Both the position numbers and the translations under genes were made by a program. Under the pieces are notes generated by a model. The model saw only the letters and a list, made by a program, of their open reading frames with translations. It made no database searches and was not told the DNA's origin. Below, piece by piece: positions 36,426-45,341 of a stretch of 64,000 nt of DNA (positions within the stretch are counted from its first letter, which is position 1; the number at the start of each line of letters is the position of its first letter). Source of the stretch: Candidatus Vicinibacter affinis (GTDB taxonomy: Bacteria > Bacteroidota > Bacteroidia > Chitinophagales > Saprospiraceae); contig JADJNH010000005.1 of NCBI GenBank assembly GCA_016714365.1, positions 2,394,501-2,458,500 on the forward strand. Reading direction: 5' to 3'.

Positions 36426-36683
36426 TGAATTGAAGATTTAGAACATAGTAACATTGAGCAAGATGCTTTGGTTTATTCACTTAAAACCATACGCTCCTAT
36501 AATTAGACCAGAAGGGAAAAAGTTCCGATGAGCATTACAAAATGTTGGATAAATTAGAAGAAAAGATAGATATAAACAATTTAATCAAATAATAAATGAC
36601 CTCTAAATGTCAGATATACAATTGATTAGGCATCAAAATGAACTTCCTTTCAACAGGTAGGGTGTTCTGGTGAGGAAAAGCTC

Positions 36684-36691
36684 TAAATTTG
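36684..36691 (+). promoter_or_regulatory. -7-like box for arginine deiminase gene
   Basis: TAAATTTG matches TAnnTTTG, 16 bases before the ATG at 36708. The 282-base region upstream (36426-36707) holds no other feature that I can see. Confidence 0.45.
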
Positions 36692-36707
36692 CAGCAAATT
36701 CCTCAAT

Positions 36708-37991
36708 ATGGGTTTGTCTAAAGAAATATATGTTGACTCAGAAATCATGCCTCTGAAAAAAGTCATTGTCCATGCCCCCGACGAAGGTATTGACCGAATA
36801 AGCCCTAAGCGTGCAGGTGAATTACTCTTTGATGACATTGTTTATCTGCCAGCTATGCAACGTGAGCATAAAATATTTACAAACGTATTGGGGATGTTTA
36901 TAGGTGAGGAGAATGTTTTGGAAACAGAAACTCTTATCCGTGAAGCCCTGGACGCAAGCATACCTTTAAAAGAAGAGTTGCTGCAGAAATTGGCAGAGTG
37001 GGAGGAGTTGCCAGGAAGCGTCATTAAGTCTTTAAATGACATGGATCATGGTTTGTTGGCAGAAGTATTAATTTCTGGATACAATTATCCTGAGGACCAT
37101 ATTTTATTTGATCCGATTCCAAATTTTATTTTTACCCGTGACATTGCTTTGACGATCAAAGATCATGTGGTAATTACAAAAGCTTCTAAGTCGGTTCGTC
37201 ATCGGGAAAACCTACTTACCCGTTTCTTTATTTATGCACACCCTCAATTTGCCAATCTACTCACCGACAACCGACTGATTAATCTTAACCTGATCAATGA
37301 CTTTCCACCTTCTCGTAAAGGAGAGCCTATTTCAATTGAAGGCGGAGATTTGATGTTACTGAATGAAGATTATTTGTTGATTGGTAGCAGTGAGCGCACT
37401 ACAGATCACGCATTAAATACACTGAAGCAAGTTTTGTTCGACAAGAAATTGATTAAAAATATTGTAGAAGTTGACGTTCCAAAAGAAAGGTCATTCATGC
37501 ATATTGATACCCTCTTTACCCAGATAGATCATTTGGATTTTGTTGGCTATAAACCTATTGTTAAAGATGGACTTGGTTCTTACGTAACTGTTCACCGTTC
37601 TTCCGGAGAGTTGGTGGAATATCCTTCTGTGCTTGATTTTCTTCACGCAGAAATCAGTTCGGATATAAAATTTATCTGGAGTGGCGATGGTGAATCTCCC
37701 TATCAGGAGCGTGAACAGTGGACAGATGGTTGTAATTTGCTGACCATCAGACCTGGAGTAGCCCTCACTTACGATCGCAATCCAAATACCGAAAAAGCTT
37801 TTAGAAATCATGGTTACTCGGTAATTCATGCAAATGAATTTCTACGTCAGGTGGAAGGTGGAAGTATTGAACCTTCAGAGTTGAAGAAGACGATTATTAC
37901 CTTACCATCGAGTGAACTTTCCCGTGCACGTGGAGGTACCCATTGTATGTCTTGCCCTGTCATCAGGCAAAAGATCAGCGAGCATGTTTAA
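36708..37991 (+). CDS. arcA: Arginine deiminase
   Basis: The 427-residue enzyme converts arginine to citrulline and ammonia. It has the pentein-fold hallmarks: IVHAPDEGIDRISP near the N-terminus, FDPIPNFIFTRDIALTI, IEGGDLMLLNEDYLLIG, ERSFMHIDTLFTQID with the catalytic His, and the C-terminal nucleophile C413 in GGTHCMSCPVI. No ornithine carbamoyltransferase or carbamate kinase gene is nearby, so a complete deiminase pathway is not shown here. Its last 8 bases overlap the start of the thioesterase gene. Confidence 0.9.
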   Translation: MGLSKEIYVDSEIMPLKKVIVHAPDEGIDRISPKRAGELLFDDIVYLPAMQREHKIFTNVLGMFIGEENVLETETLIREALDASIPLKEELLQKLAEWEELPGSVIKSLNDMDHGLLAEVLISGYNYPEDHILFDPIPNFIFTRDIALTIKDHVVITKASKSVRHRENLLTRFFIYAHPQFANLLTDNRLINLNLINDFPPSRKGEPISIEGGDLMLLNEDYLLIGSSERTTDHALNTLKQVLFDKKLIKNIVEVDVPKERSFMHIDTLFTQIDHLDFVGYKPIVKDGLGSYVTVHRSSGELVEYPSVLDFLHAEISSDIKFIWSGDGESPYQEREQWTDGCNLLTIRPGVALTYDRNPNTEKAFRNHGYSVIHANEFLRQVEGGSIEPSELKKTIITLPSSELSRARGGTHCMSCPVIRQKISEHV

Positions 37992-38394
37992 GCATAAAAC
38001 AGAGGTCAGGGTCAGATATTCTGAAACAGATCGAATGGCTTATGTTTATTATGGAAATTACAGTTTTTATTACGAAACGGGTAGGGTAGAAGCTTTGCGC
38101 TCACTTGGATTAAGTTATAAATCAATGGAGGATGATTTAGGGGTTTTTATGCCGGTGATGAATATGAATGTGAGATATCTCCGGCCATGTTTCTATGATG
38201 AATTGTTAATTTTAGAGACTTCCATTATTCATTTACCAGAACTTACCATAGAGTTTGAAACTAAAATTTACAATGAGAAAAAAGAATTGGCAAATCAAGG
38301 AAAAGTGACTCTTTGTTTTGTGGATGTAAAAACTAAAAAGCGGGTTAATGCCCCTAGTATTATTGTAGACAAATTAAAATCATACTTTGATTAA
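37984..38394 (+). CDS. Acyl-CoA thioesterase, 4HBT hotdog fold (YbgC/FadM-like)
   Basis: The 136-residue protein has the 4HBT signature: VRVRYSETDRMAYVYYGNYSFYYETGR near the N-terminus, with the catalytic Asp-Tyr pattern and ALRSLGLSYKSMEDDLGVFMPVM. It likely hydrolyses acyl-CoA esters in the cytoplasm. The start at 37984 overlaps the arcA stop and keeps the family's normal length; the longer frame from 37912 is only a frame shadow of arcA. Next gene starts within its last codons. Confidence 0.9.
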   Translation: MFKHKTEVRVRYSETDRMAYVYYGNYSFYYETGRVEALRSLGLSYKSMEDDLGVFMPVMNMNVRYLRPCFYDELLILETSIIHLPELTIEFETKIYNEKKELANQGKVTLCFVDVKTKKRVNAPSIIVDKLKSYFD

Positions 38395-39373
38395 AGGGAT
38401 TCAAAAAATAAAAAATGCATTTTTGAATTTTGGGCCCATTGTACAATTGTTACATTGGTCGAAGACCCACTCACTTCCAGGGTTTTATGGTGTAAGTATA
38501 TACACTACTTTGTCATTTATTAATTTCGAATTAAAGAAAAACGACCTGGAAACCCGTGCAAGTGCCATGTCCTATAATTTCTTTCTGGCCTTGTTTCCAA
38601 CCCTCATTTTTTTGTTTACACTTACTGCATATTTACCCAAGAGTTGGGATTTTTTTACGACCTTAGAAAATTCTCTTAATTCCATTATGCCTGAAGGTGC
38701 CAAAGATTACCTCTGGAAAAACATCGTGGGTGCCATTCGACCAAAAGCGAATAAGAGTTTTCTATCTATTGGATTTTTATTGGCGGTATTTTTTGCTTCT
38801 AACGGGATTCTTTCCATGATGAGTGGATTTGACAAGACCTACAGAAGTAGTTTCCGCAGAAGAAGCTGGATTGAAAAACACCTGATTGCCCTTTTGCTTA
38901 CTTTCTTGTTAAGTATACTTCTGATTTTTTCAATAGTACTTATTATAATGGGCAGTTATATATTTAATTGGGTCTTTGGCTTATTAAAGTTGGGTACCCT
39001 TGCTGCGCTGAGCATTAAGCTTTTGCAATATGTTATTATTATTCTTCTGTTTTATACTGTAATTGACTTGATTTATCGTTTTGGACCAGCACTTCGCAAG
39101 CCGATGAAGGGCTTTTCTCCCGGGACTATTTTTGCGACCACCGCATCCATTTTAACATCGGTGGTATTTGGATATTTTGTTGAAAATTTTTCCTCCTATC
39201 ATAAGATTTACGGCGCGATTTCCGCTCTCATCATCACATTGGTCTGGATTCGTATCAACGTACTCATCCTGATACTTGGCTTTGAATTAAATGCCGGAAT
39301 CATTATCAACCGTGACATTCTCAGCGATACGGGAGAAGCGGATGTTATTCAATCAAACCAACGCCATTTCTAA
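38387..39373 (+). CDS. YihY/BrkB-family inner-membrane protein
   Basis: The 328-residue protein has about six transmembrane helices and matches the YihY/virulence factor BrkB family: RASAMSYNFFLALFPTLIFLF (TM1), a YGAISALIITLVWIRINVLILILGFELNAG C-terminal signature, split here as GAISALIITLVW and NVLILILGFELNA. The family's function is poorly defined. The start is the TTG at 38387, overlapping the thioesterase stop: no ATG occurs before the first membrane helix. Translationally coupled to the thioesterase and arcA genes. Confidence 0.88.
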   Translation: MIKGIQKIKNAFLNFGPIVQLLHWSKTHSLPGFYGVSIYTTLSFINFELKKNDLETRASAMSYNFFLALFPTLIFLFTLTAYLPKSWDFFTTLENSLNSIMPEGAKDYLWKNIVGAIRPKANKSFLSIGFLLAVFFASNGILSMMSGFDKTYRSSFRRRSWIEKHLIALLLTFLLSILLIFSIVLIIMGSYIFNWVFGLLKLGTLAALSIKLLQYVIIILLFYTVIDLIYRFGPALRKPMKGFSPGTIFATTASILTSVVFGYFVENFSSYHKIYGAISALIITLVWIRINVLILILGFELNAGIIINRDILSDTGEADVIQSNQRHF

Positions 39374-40018
39374 AAATTCATTCATTGGCTGCGCCACTTT
39401 ATAAGTGTGCAAAACCAATTTGTCTAAGCCTTCTTTTAGCAACAGTTCGGAATCATTTACACTAAAAAAATAGAATGCCTTATTGTACAACAAGGGTTCT
39501 TGAATTGCTGCATTCTTAAACTCTGCAGGAATGACCTTATTTTTTTCACCTTTGATAACACCGAAAGTTTGAGTAAATGATTTAGAAGAGTACAATTTTA
39601 AAAATTCTTTTTGGTTTTTGGCAATGTGAGTTCTTATTTTATAAAGAGACTGCGGATCAGGTTGATATATTCCTGAATAAATGTGAAGATTATCCGCACT
39701 GAATTCAAGATAAAGTCCGGGCGCACTTATTTCTTTCTTGCCATAAGAAGAAATTAGAGCAGACATGTGAGTTTTATAGGGTGTTTTATCTTTGCTGAAT
39801 CGTACATCCTTGTAAATCCTAAAAATTGCTTCTTTGGGTGTGATGGTGATTTTGGGATTCTCCTTTTGCAATAATTCAATCACTCTACCAATAAATGAAT
39901 GAAATGGAGCTTCGACCTTTGCTTTAAATCTATCTTTATTTGCATTAAACCATTCCCGGTTATTGTTGATTTCAAGATCGGCCAAAAAATTCAAAAAATC
40001 TACTTCAAAAAATATCAT
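39353..40018 (-). CDS. DUF2461 family protein
   Basis: The 221-residue protein matches the DUF2461/TIGR02453 family: FLADLEINNNREWFNANKDRF at the N-terminus (given in parts), IFRIYKDVRFSKDKTPYKTH and GLYLEFSADNLHIYSGIYQPDP. Its function is unknown; the family is conserved in Bacteroidota and other groups. I preferred the ATG at 40018 (MIFFEVDFLNFL), which gives the standard length, over the longer frame from 40036. It converges with the YihY/BrkB gene, whose last 21 bases overlap. Confidence 0.85.
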   Translation of the reverse strand: MIFFEVDFLNFLADLEINNNREWFNANKDRFKAKVEAPFHSFIGRVIELLQKENPKITITPKEAIFRIYKDVRFSKDKTPYKTHMSALISSYGKKEISAPGLYLEFSADNLHIYSGIYQPDPQSLYKIRTHIAKNQKEFLKLYSSKSFTQTFGVIKGEKNKVIPAEFKNAAIQEPLLYNKAFYFFSVNDSELLLKEGLDKLVLHTYKVAQPMNEFLEMALV

Positions 40019-40358
40019 ACTTAGCAGTAATTTCACACAATATAAGAAGTGCCAGAATTTTATTTGTACAAATAGCCATATGTTATTGAAAAAAATATAC
40101 TTGTACTATGTTGAAATTTTACCTTTTAATTCAACATACAAGCATTCATTATTGAGGCAATTGAATAATTGTCAACCGAATAATGTAATTTATATTTATT
40201 CGCTAATAAAGCGCTACTTTTCTTTATACTGCATTATTTCAACTGGTAGCAATATAAATTTACTGTATAGCCTCCATTTCAATTCATCATTTTCTAATTC
40301 TTACATTACAAAATTATTGCCTAACACATTTCTCCAATAATTCTTAAATCATTTCCCC
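40019..40358. other. AT-rich intergenic region with a hairpin
   Basis: These 340 bases between the divergent DUF2461 and PaaY-like genes contain a strong hairpin at 40100-40142 and otherwise low-complexity AT-rich sequence. A 125-codon open frame runs across it but has no domain, no start signal and a composition that suggests it is non-coding. Confidence 0.5.
40100..40142. repeat. Intergenic hairpin, 13 paired bases with a 3-base bulge
   Basis: CTTGTA-(CTA)-TGTTGAA at 40100-40115 pairs with TTCAACATACAAG at 40130-40142, leaving a 14-base loop. There is no T tract, so it is not a typical terminator. It lies upstream of both the divergent DUF2461 and PaaY-like genes. Confidence 0.5.
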
Positions 40359-40949
40359 ATGTATTATAAATTTAAATCTTTTACTCCTTACATTCACCCA
40401 AGTGCATTTGTACATCCATTAGCAGCGATCACCGGCTGCGTAAGAGTAGGCAAGAATGTATATATAGGCCCTTTTGCTGTGCTTCGAGGAGATTTTGGCG
40501 AGATTGTAGTAGAGGATGGATGCAACATTCAAGAGCATTGTATGGTGCATATGTTCCCAGGAATTACTGTGCACTTAGAAGAAAATGTACATGTTGGACA
40601 CGGGGCAATAATTCATGGGGCTAAAATTGGGAGTAACACATTGGTGGGAATGAACTCAGTAATTATGGATGATTGTGTAATAGGAAAAGAATGTATTATT
40701 GGAGCAATGAGTTTTATAAAAGAGCGATCAGTATTCGAGCAAAGAAGTCTTATTGTAGGAAATCCTGCAAAAAAAGTGAAAGATGTAACGGACGATATGA
40801 TCTTATGGAAAACAAAAGGTACTGAATTATATCAGCAATTGGCACAGGATTGTCTTGAAGAGTTAAAAGAAACCGAACCGCTAAGTGAAATGCCTCCAGT
40901 GTGGGAAATTCCAAATGGAGATTTTAAAAGTTGGCGTCGTCAGAATTAA
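40359..40949 (+). CDS. PaaY-like hexapeptide-repeat thioesterase / gamma-carbonic anhydrase-like protein
   Basis: The 196-residue protein is a left-handed beta-helix trimer type with I/L/V-G-x-x-x-x repeats: VHPLAAITGCVRVGKNVYIG, IQEHCMVHMFPG, HGAIIHGAKIGSNTLVGMNS, IGKECIIGAMSF. The retained HMFPG and VGHGAIIHG histidines match gamma-class metal ligands. Its 196 residue length and C-terminal helix fit PaaY, a thioesterase linked to phenylacetate catabolism, better than a plain gamma-carbonic anhydrase. It is followed 29 bases later by an enoyl-CoA hydratase gene, supporting a phenylacetate-type role, but no paa operon is seen. Confidence 0.85.
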   Translation: MYYKFKSFTPYIHPSAFVHPLAAITGCVRVGKNVYIGPFAVLRGDFGEIVVEDGCNIQEHCMVHMFPGITVHLEENVHVGHGAIIHGAKIGSNTLVGMNSVIMDDCVIGKECIIGAMSFIKERSVFEQRSLIVGNPAKKVKDVTDDMILWKTKGTELYQQLAQDCLEELKETEPLSEMPPVWEIPNGDFKSWRRQN

Positions 40950-40978
40950 ATTTTACTGTTAATTTTATGCATTAAATT

Positions 40979-41743
40979 ATGAATATGGGGAACTATGTGA
41001 AAAGATTTCTACAGGATCAGGTAGAAACAATTGAATTTTTTACAGATCAAAGTAATTCATTGCCGTCAGACATTTTAAGTAGTTTGGCAGATACCATTGA
41101 TGAAATTTCAGCCACATCAGAATGTCCAATAATCTTACTAAAGAGTGGGGGAGATAAAGCTTTTTGTGCAGGGGCAAGTTTTGATGAGTTGGCATCAATC
41201 ACAGACTTAGAGCATGGAAAGAAGTTCTTTATGGGATTCGCGAATGTCATCCTGGCGATGAGACGCTCCCCTAAAATAATCCTGGGCCGCATACAAGGTA
41301 AGGCTGTAGGAGGAGGGGTTGGTTTAGCATCCGGATGTGATTATACCTTTTCTACTACCTTTGCTTCCGTAAGACTTAGTGAACTTGCAGTAGGTATTGG
41401 GCCATTTGTGATTGGACCTGCAGTTGAAAGAAAAATTGGGGTCGCTGCATTTTCTCAAATGGCACTAAATGCCACCGAATGGCAAACCGCACTATGGGCA
41501 AAGGATAAAGGTTTGTTCCAGGAAGTATTTGAAACTACAGAGCAAATGGATGCTTACATCTCCCACTTTTCCAAAATTTTATTAGAGTCAAATCCATTGG
41601 CTTTAATTGAATTGAAAAAAGTTTTTTGGGAGAGAACTGAACATTGGTTGACATTACTTCCAGATCGAGCAGAAATTTCTGGGAGACTGGTGTTAAGTGA
41701 ATATACAAGGGACGCTATAAGTAGATTTAAAAATACTCGTTAA
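40979..41743 (+). CDS. Enoyl-CoA hydratase/isomerase family protein
   Basis: The 254-residue crotonase-fold protein has the first oxyanion-hole segment DKAFCAGASFDELAS and the second, GKAVGGGVGLASGCDYTF, of the family, with a C-terminal helical region. The second glutamate usually found after the GGG loop in classic hydratases is not evident, so it may be an isomerase or hydratase of the PaaG type. The neighbour is a PaaY-like protein. It acts on acyl-CoA substrates in the cytoplasm; specificity is unknown. Convergent with the kelch gene. Confidence 0.87.
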   Translation: MNMGNYVKRFLQDQVETIEFFTDQSNSLPSDILSSLADTIDEISATSECPIILLKSGGDKAFCAGASFDELASITDLEHGKKFFMGFANVILAMRRSPKIILGRIQGKAVGGGVGLASGCDYTFSTTFASVRLSELAVGIGPFVIGPAVERKIGVAAFSQMALNATEWQTALWAKDKGLFQEVFETTEQMDAYISHFSKILLESNPLALIELKKVFWERTEHWLTLLPDRAEISGRLVLSEYTRDAISRFKNTR

Positions 41744-41746
41744 CCT

Positions 41747-43357
41747 CTATAGTTTTTCTGTTTTAGATTGTATCAAATACTTTTCATCTACAAGTGCATA
41801 AATAATGTACCATCCACTAGTGTAATTTTCAAAATTAATAATTGGGTTTTCTCCAGTGGTATAACGCTTATGAAATACAAGATCGCCTTCAGGATTAATA
41901 ACCCAAAAGGATAATTTGTTCCATGTTATTCCTTCTACACTTATCTGACACTTGTTACGAACAGGATTTGGAATTGCATTAAGGAATATTTTGGGGTCCT
42001 TATTTTTATAAACCCACTTGCTGGAATTGGGGTTTGTTTTTTTAACTAAATTAACTTTAATCAGGTATGGATTAGCCATAGTTAATCCAGCTTTATTGTT
42101 CTGCCATGGATTTGGGTCTCCGGTTGGATTATATATACCTCCAAATATCAACCCTAAAAATGAAGTGTCAGCTTTAATTTTGTCCAGATCAACAATACCC
42201 GGAGAATATAGGGGAATTCCACTATGAATAAGAAATTCTGAATTAGTGCCAAGGAACCCGGGCATTTGGTGTTCATAATGTGATTCTGTGTAGCTGCCAT
42301 CTTTTGACCTGCTTACTTTCGAAATTGTTTTAACAAATGGTACAAAAGGATCCCTCGATGGAATTCCGGATGAGTCAATATAATATTCAGCCATCCCACC
42401 AAAAAAAATCTCGGACATTTCTTGCGTGGCAAGACTGTAAATTCCAACTTTACTGCAATGATAATGTGCAAATCTTTGATTGAAATTTGACACATCTTCA
42501 TAACCATTTGTATCCACCAGTGCGAGGTTCATAAAGGGACGATTTTCGTTGATGAGAAATACACCTGAGAAGATCATCAGCTTTATTATTCCAGGGGCAA
42601 CAACAAAGGGAGCCATATTGTAATCCCTTCGATGAAAGTTGAATTCATCTTTGAATTGATATTCAAATTTTACTTGAAGGGTATTGAGTTCCTTTTCCAA
42701 ACTAAATATAATCGCTGTTTCAGGATAAATTTGCTTAATCTGTCCTGAATTACTTTTGTATTCACCTTCAAAAAGATTTCCACCCACCAGATAGTACTTT
42801 CCGTCTAAATATTGAAGTTGGGCTCCTGCTGTTCTGAATTTTGGATCATGAATTTGGCTGATGGCTTCTGCAAAATTACCATGACTGGAGATGACCCTTT
42901 CGAGGGCGTCCATATCTATTTGGATTAAACTGGGATAGGTGTCAAAAATCCCTGTTTTCGATTCACCATAACCTCCAATTATCACCAATTTGTTTTCCTG
43001 TTGAACAAAAGAAGCTCCCGCTGAAATTAGGGGCAGTAATATTGAATCCGGAAGAGAAGATAATTCAAACTTTGCAATTTGATCGGTTACAGTATTCCAA
43101 ACAAATAAATTTTCATTACTTCCACTTTTCTTAAAACCAGACTCTTTCTCATGGATTCCATCTATCCGCCCCCCAAACATGTAGACCTTATCCTTGTAAT
43201 ATGCATAACTAAAGGAATGTAAGGCTGGCCATCCCGACAGTTTAAATGTATCTAAAGTAAAATCATAATCACCTTGGCTATGTCCCAATCCAGTAAAAAG
43301 CAATTGAATACAAACCAAACAAATATGCCGACTTCTCACTTTAATAAAATGAAGCAT
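41747..43357 (-). CDS. Secreted kelch-type propeller protein with T9SS sorting domain
   Basis: The 536-residue protein has a signal peptide (ending near GLGHSQ) and kelch-like repeats with the YYKDKVYMFGGRIDG, KLVIIGGYGESKTG, KYYLVGGNLFEGEY and LIFGGIYNPTGDPNP motifs. The last 80 residues (LNAIPNPVRNKCQISVEG, then TSGWYIIYALVDEKYLIQSK) form a type A T9SS sorting domain. It is an exported surface protein; its ligand is unknown. It is last in a minus-strand group with DoxX and the A-type Fe-S carrier. Confidence 0.82.
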   Translation of the reverse strand: MLHFIKVRSRHICLVCIQLLFTGLGHSQGDYDFTLDTFKLSGWPALHSFSYAYYKDKVYMFGGRIDGIHEKESGFKKSGSNENLFVWNTVTDQIAKFELSSLPDSILLPLISAGASFVQQENKLVIIGGYGESKTGIFDTYPSLIQIDMDALERVISSHGNFAEAISQIHDPKFRTAGAQLQYLDGKYYLVGGNLFEGEYKSNSGQIKQIYPETAIIFSLEKELNTLQVKFEYQFKDEFNFHRRDYNMAPFVVAPGIIKLMIFSGVFLINENRPFMNLALVDTNGYEDVSNFNQRFAHYHCSKVGIYSLATQEMSEIFFGGMAEYYIDSSGIPSRDPFVPFVKTISKVSRSKDGSYTESHYEHQMPGFLGTNSEFLIHSGIPLYSPGIVDLDKIKADTSFLGLIFGGIYNPTGDPNPWQNNKAGLTMANPYLIKVNLVKKTNPNSSKWVYKNKDPKIFLNAIPNPVRNKCQISVEGITWNKLSFWVINPEGDLVFHKRYTTGENPIINFENYTSGWYIIYALVDEKYLIQSKTEKL

Positions 43358-43382
43358 AGAACTTGTTTATTATTGGTTGATT

Positions 43383-43808
43383 TTACCAACTCTCTTTTGG
43401 TAGTTTTGTCATTCCGAATAATCTTCTGAAACTGTATCGACCTGTTCCATAAATGAGAACATGGATCAGTCCACCTATAATGGCTATATTTTTCATAAAA
43501 AATATAGAATGCAGATTTTGCTTGGCAGGTGGGTCGTCCCAAAAGGAATAAACTATAAAAGTTACTGGAATCCAATACATCAGCAACAAAGTGACCGCAA
43601 ATGCCGGTCTATAACCTATCAACAAAAATAATCCACCTATACTCAAAGCAATGATGGTACAAATCAATAAGAAGTCCTGATTCCAAAGGAGGCCGTATTC
43701 TGTCATGGTTCCTTTGGTTCTTTCAAAAAACTTCATAGAAGTAAAAGCTTCAAAAAGAAAAATTGCGGATAAAAATATCCTGGAAATTAAATCAAAGATG
43801 TCTTTCAT
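43383..43808 (-). CDS. DoxX-family membrane protein
   Basis: The 141-residue protein has four transmembrane segments and follows the DoxX/SURF4-like pattern: an ISRIFLSAIFLFEAFTSMKFF start, a charged loop and GGLFLLIGYRPAFAVTLLLMYW. The family includes subunits of terminal oxidase and thiosulfate-quinone oxidoreductases and many uncharacterised proteins; the role here is unclear. It is 25 bases from the kelch gene and 20 bases from the Fe-S carrier gene. Confidence 0.82.
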   Translation of the reverse strand: MKDIFDLISRIFLSAIFLFEAFTSMKFFERTKGTMTEYGLLWNQDFLLICTIIALSIGGLFLLIGYRPAFAVTLLLMYWIPVTFIVYSFWDDPPAKQNLHSIFFMKNIAIIGGLIHVLIYGTGRYSFRRLFGMTKLPKESW

Positions 43809-43828
43809 TTTAAATCAGGTACACGCGA

Positions 43829-44185
43829 TCAGGCAGAGAAGGATTGACCACAGCCGCACGTATCCTTTGCATTTGGATTGACAAAAGAGAACCCGCGATT
43901 GTTTAGACCCTCTACCCATTCAATCTGCATGCCTACAAGATACAGCGCGTGAGCAGGATCCATAAACACTTTAATTCCATTAATCATGTACTCCTGATCA
44001 TTTGCTTTCTGAGTATCAAAACCAAGAACATAACTGAACCCGGAACATCCGCCCCCTTTTACCCCAACTCTAAGTCCATGTAAATCAGGTATTTGTTGTT
44101 CTAATTTAATTTTCTCCAGCTGAATTCTGGCTGAATCTGTAATGATTACAGGAGTTTCTGTTAAGATTTCCATGCCCTTTTCCAT
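43829..44185 (-). CDS. A-type Fe-S cluster carrier (IscA/ErpA/HesB family)
   Basis: The 118-residue protein binds and transfers Fe-S clusters. The three conserved cysteines are present: GGGCSGFSY near residue 46 and the C-terminal CGCGQSFSA, with the LRVGVKGGGCSG and FVNPNAKDTCGCG signatures. It could correspond to IscA, ErpA or SufA; these cannot be told apart from sequence alone. Either the ATG at 44185 or the one at 44173 could start it. HscA (12 kb) and cysteine desulfurase (16 kb) are elsewhere in the window. Confidence 0.93.
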   Translation of the reverse strand: MEKGMEILTETPVIITDSARIQLEKIKLEQQIPDLHGLRVGVKGGGCSGFSYVLGFDTQKANDQEYMINGIKVFMDPAHALYLVGMQIEWVEGLNNRGFSFVNPNAKDTCGCGQSFSA

Positions 44186-44200
44186 TTGAAATTAATAACA

Positions 44201-44208
44201 CAAAAGTA
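44201..44208 (-). promoter_or_regulatory. -7 box for the Fe-S carrier gene
   Basis: On the minus strand the octamer reads TACTTTTG, matching TAnnTTTG, 15 bases before the ATG at 44185. No good -33 element. Confidence 0.45.
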
Positions 44209-44273
44209 CAGAAAAATGTTCTCCTGTATAGGGAATTGGATCAATACTGTACCTTCGCAGTTCAACTTTAATC

Positions 44274-44795
44274 ATGGAGACTGTTTTAGAAATATTTAAG
44301 CTAACCATTCCTGCCCTAACCGTATTTGCTGTAGTATACTATATGCTGAGGCAGTATTTTGAATTTGAACGATTTAAAAGGATCTCGGAAACAAAATCAG
44401 CCAACGGAGCTCAAAGTCTCCCACTTAAGCTTCAGTCTTACGAACGATTGGCCCTCTTCCTCGAGAGAATCAGATTACAAAATCTTGTGGTACGTTTTTC
44501 AACCAAAGACCTTACCCCTGAAGTCTGGGTCAAAACTCTAATGATTAGTGTGCATCAGGAATTTGAACATAATATGGTACAACAAATATATGTTAGTGAC
44601 AAATTATGGGAAATTATCCTTTTTGCTAAAAATGAGGTGCTCTTTGCCTTAGATTCATCCTTGAATGATGCCAATAAAAATATGGAGATTTCTCAATTTT
44701 CACAAATGCTGCTTGATCAAAAAAACCAAACTGCCGAAGTTGGAGTCCAAACTGCACTGAACGCCATCAAAAAAGAAATTCAATTAATTCTCTAA
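44274..44795 (+). CDS. Membrane-anchored protein of unknown function, conserved in Bacteroidota
   Basis: The 173-residue protein has a single N-terminal transmembrane helix (about residues 10-26, IPALTVFAVVYYMLRQYF) and a helical cytoplasmic part with the segments LPLKLQSYERLALFLERI and QEFEHNMVQQIYVSDKLWEII. I recall proteins of this pattern as a conserved uncharacterised family in Bacteroidota, but no function is known to me. It is divergent from the Fe-S carrier gene and converges with the lipoprotein gene. Confidence 0.7.
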   Translation: METVLEIFKLTIPALTVFAVVYYMLRQYFEFERFKRISETKSANGAQSLPLKLQSYERLALFLERIRLQNLVVRFSTKDLTPEVWVKTLMISVHQEFEHNMVQQIYVSDKLWEIILFAKNEVLFALDSSLNDANKNMEISQFSQMLLDQKNQTAEVGVQTALNAIKKEIQLIL

Positions 44796-44797
44796 AA

Positions 44798-45289
44798 CTA
44801 TTGACAACTTAGTACTATCCAATCGCTAATGACGTGATTGCTTTCATGCCCAGCACGATCCTTGATATAGAGCTCATATCTTAAAGAATCATTAGGAAAC
44901 TGAACCGGATTGGAACATGGAGGAATGTTGTTTGGAAACAGACAACAGGTTGTGAAAATAAGAATAGATGCATTACCACTGATTGGTTTTCCCCCAGCAT
45001 CCGGTAGGTCAGGAATCTTGAATGCATCTTGCAACTGATCAGTGCGTTTGTCAATTAAAAATATATCCTGATTGCCACTGCTCGATCCAAATCCCAAATC
45101 TCCATCGCCATCCTCAAAACTAAAACTAAGCCAAAGTGAATCCTGATTTAAGTCACCTTGTTTCATAATTTTCTTATTGGTATTTAAAAATTTTATGAAG
45201 GGTACGTTCGAGGACTGGTCATCATCTTTGCAGGCAATTAAACCAACCAAAACTAGAGCAAGAGATGTCAACTTAATATGAAAATTCAT
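44798..45289 (-). CDS. Lipoprotein of unknown function
   Basis: The 163-residue protein has a lipoprotein signal with lipobox LIAC at residue 20 and a KDDDQSS linker. The remainder contains DGDGDLGFGSSSGNQDIF and WLSFSFEDGD, acidic Ca-binding-like stretches, and paired cysteines (TTCCLFPNNIPPCSNP). No domain is recognised. I chose the ATG at 45289; the frame continues upstream to 45325 but would add a stretch unlike a signal. It ends with LSCQ at the stop. Confidence 0.65.
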   Translation of the reverse strand: MNFHIKLTSLALVLVGLIACKDDDQSSNVPFIKFLNTNKKIMKQGDLNQDSLWLSFSFEDGDGDLGFGSSSGNQDIFLIDKRTDQLQDAFKIPDLPDAGGKPISGNASILIFTTCCLFPNNIPPCSNPVQFPNDSLRYELYIKDRAGHESNHVISDWIVLSCQ

Positions 45290-45341
45290 GCCTAAAATTA
45301 ATCGTTTTAGCACAATTACTACCATCTGATCGAAATACTAA

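Noticed and set aside
40019..40340. A 125-codon open frame (39963-40340, plus strand) over the intergenic region
   Set aside because: No domain, no signal peptide and AT-driven composition; it overlaps the DUF2461 start and the hairpin, so it looks like a chance frame.
44250..44257. TACCTTCG before the gene at 44274, and a similar TAATTTCG before 1391
   Set aside because: They differ from TAnnTTTG by one base at the TTTG part and have no -33 partner; too weak to list as promoters.
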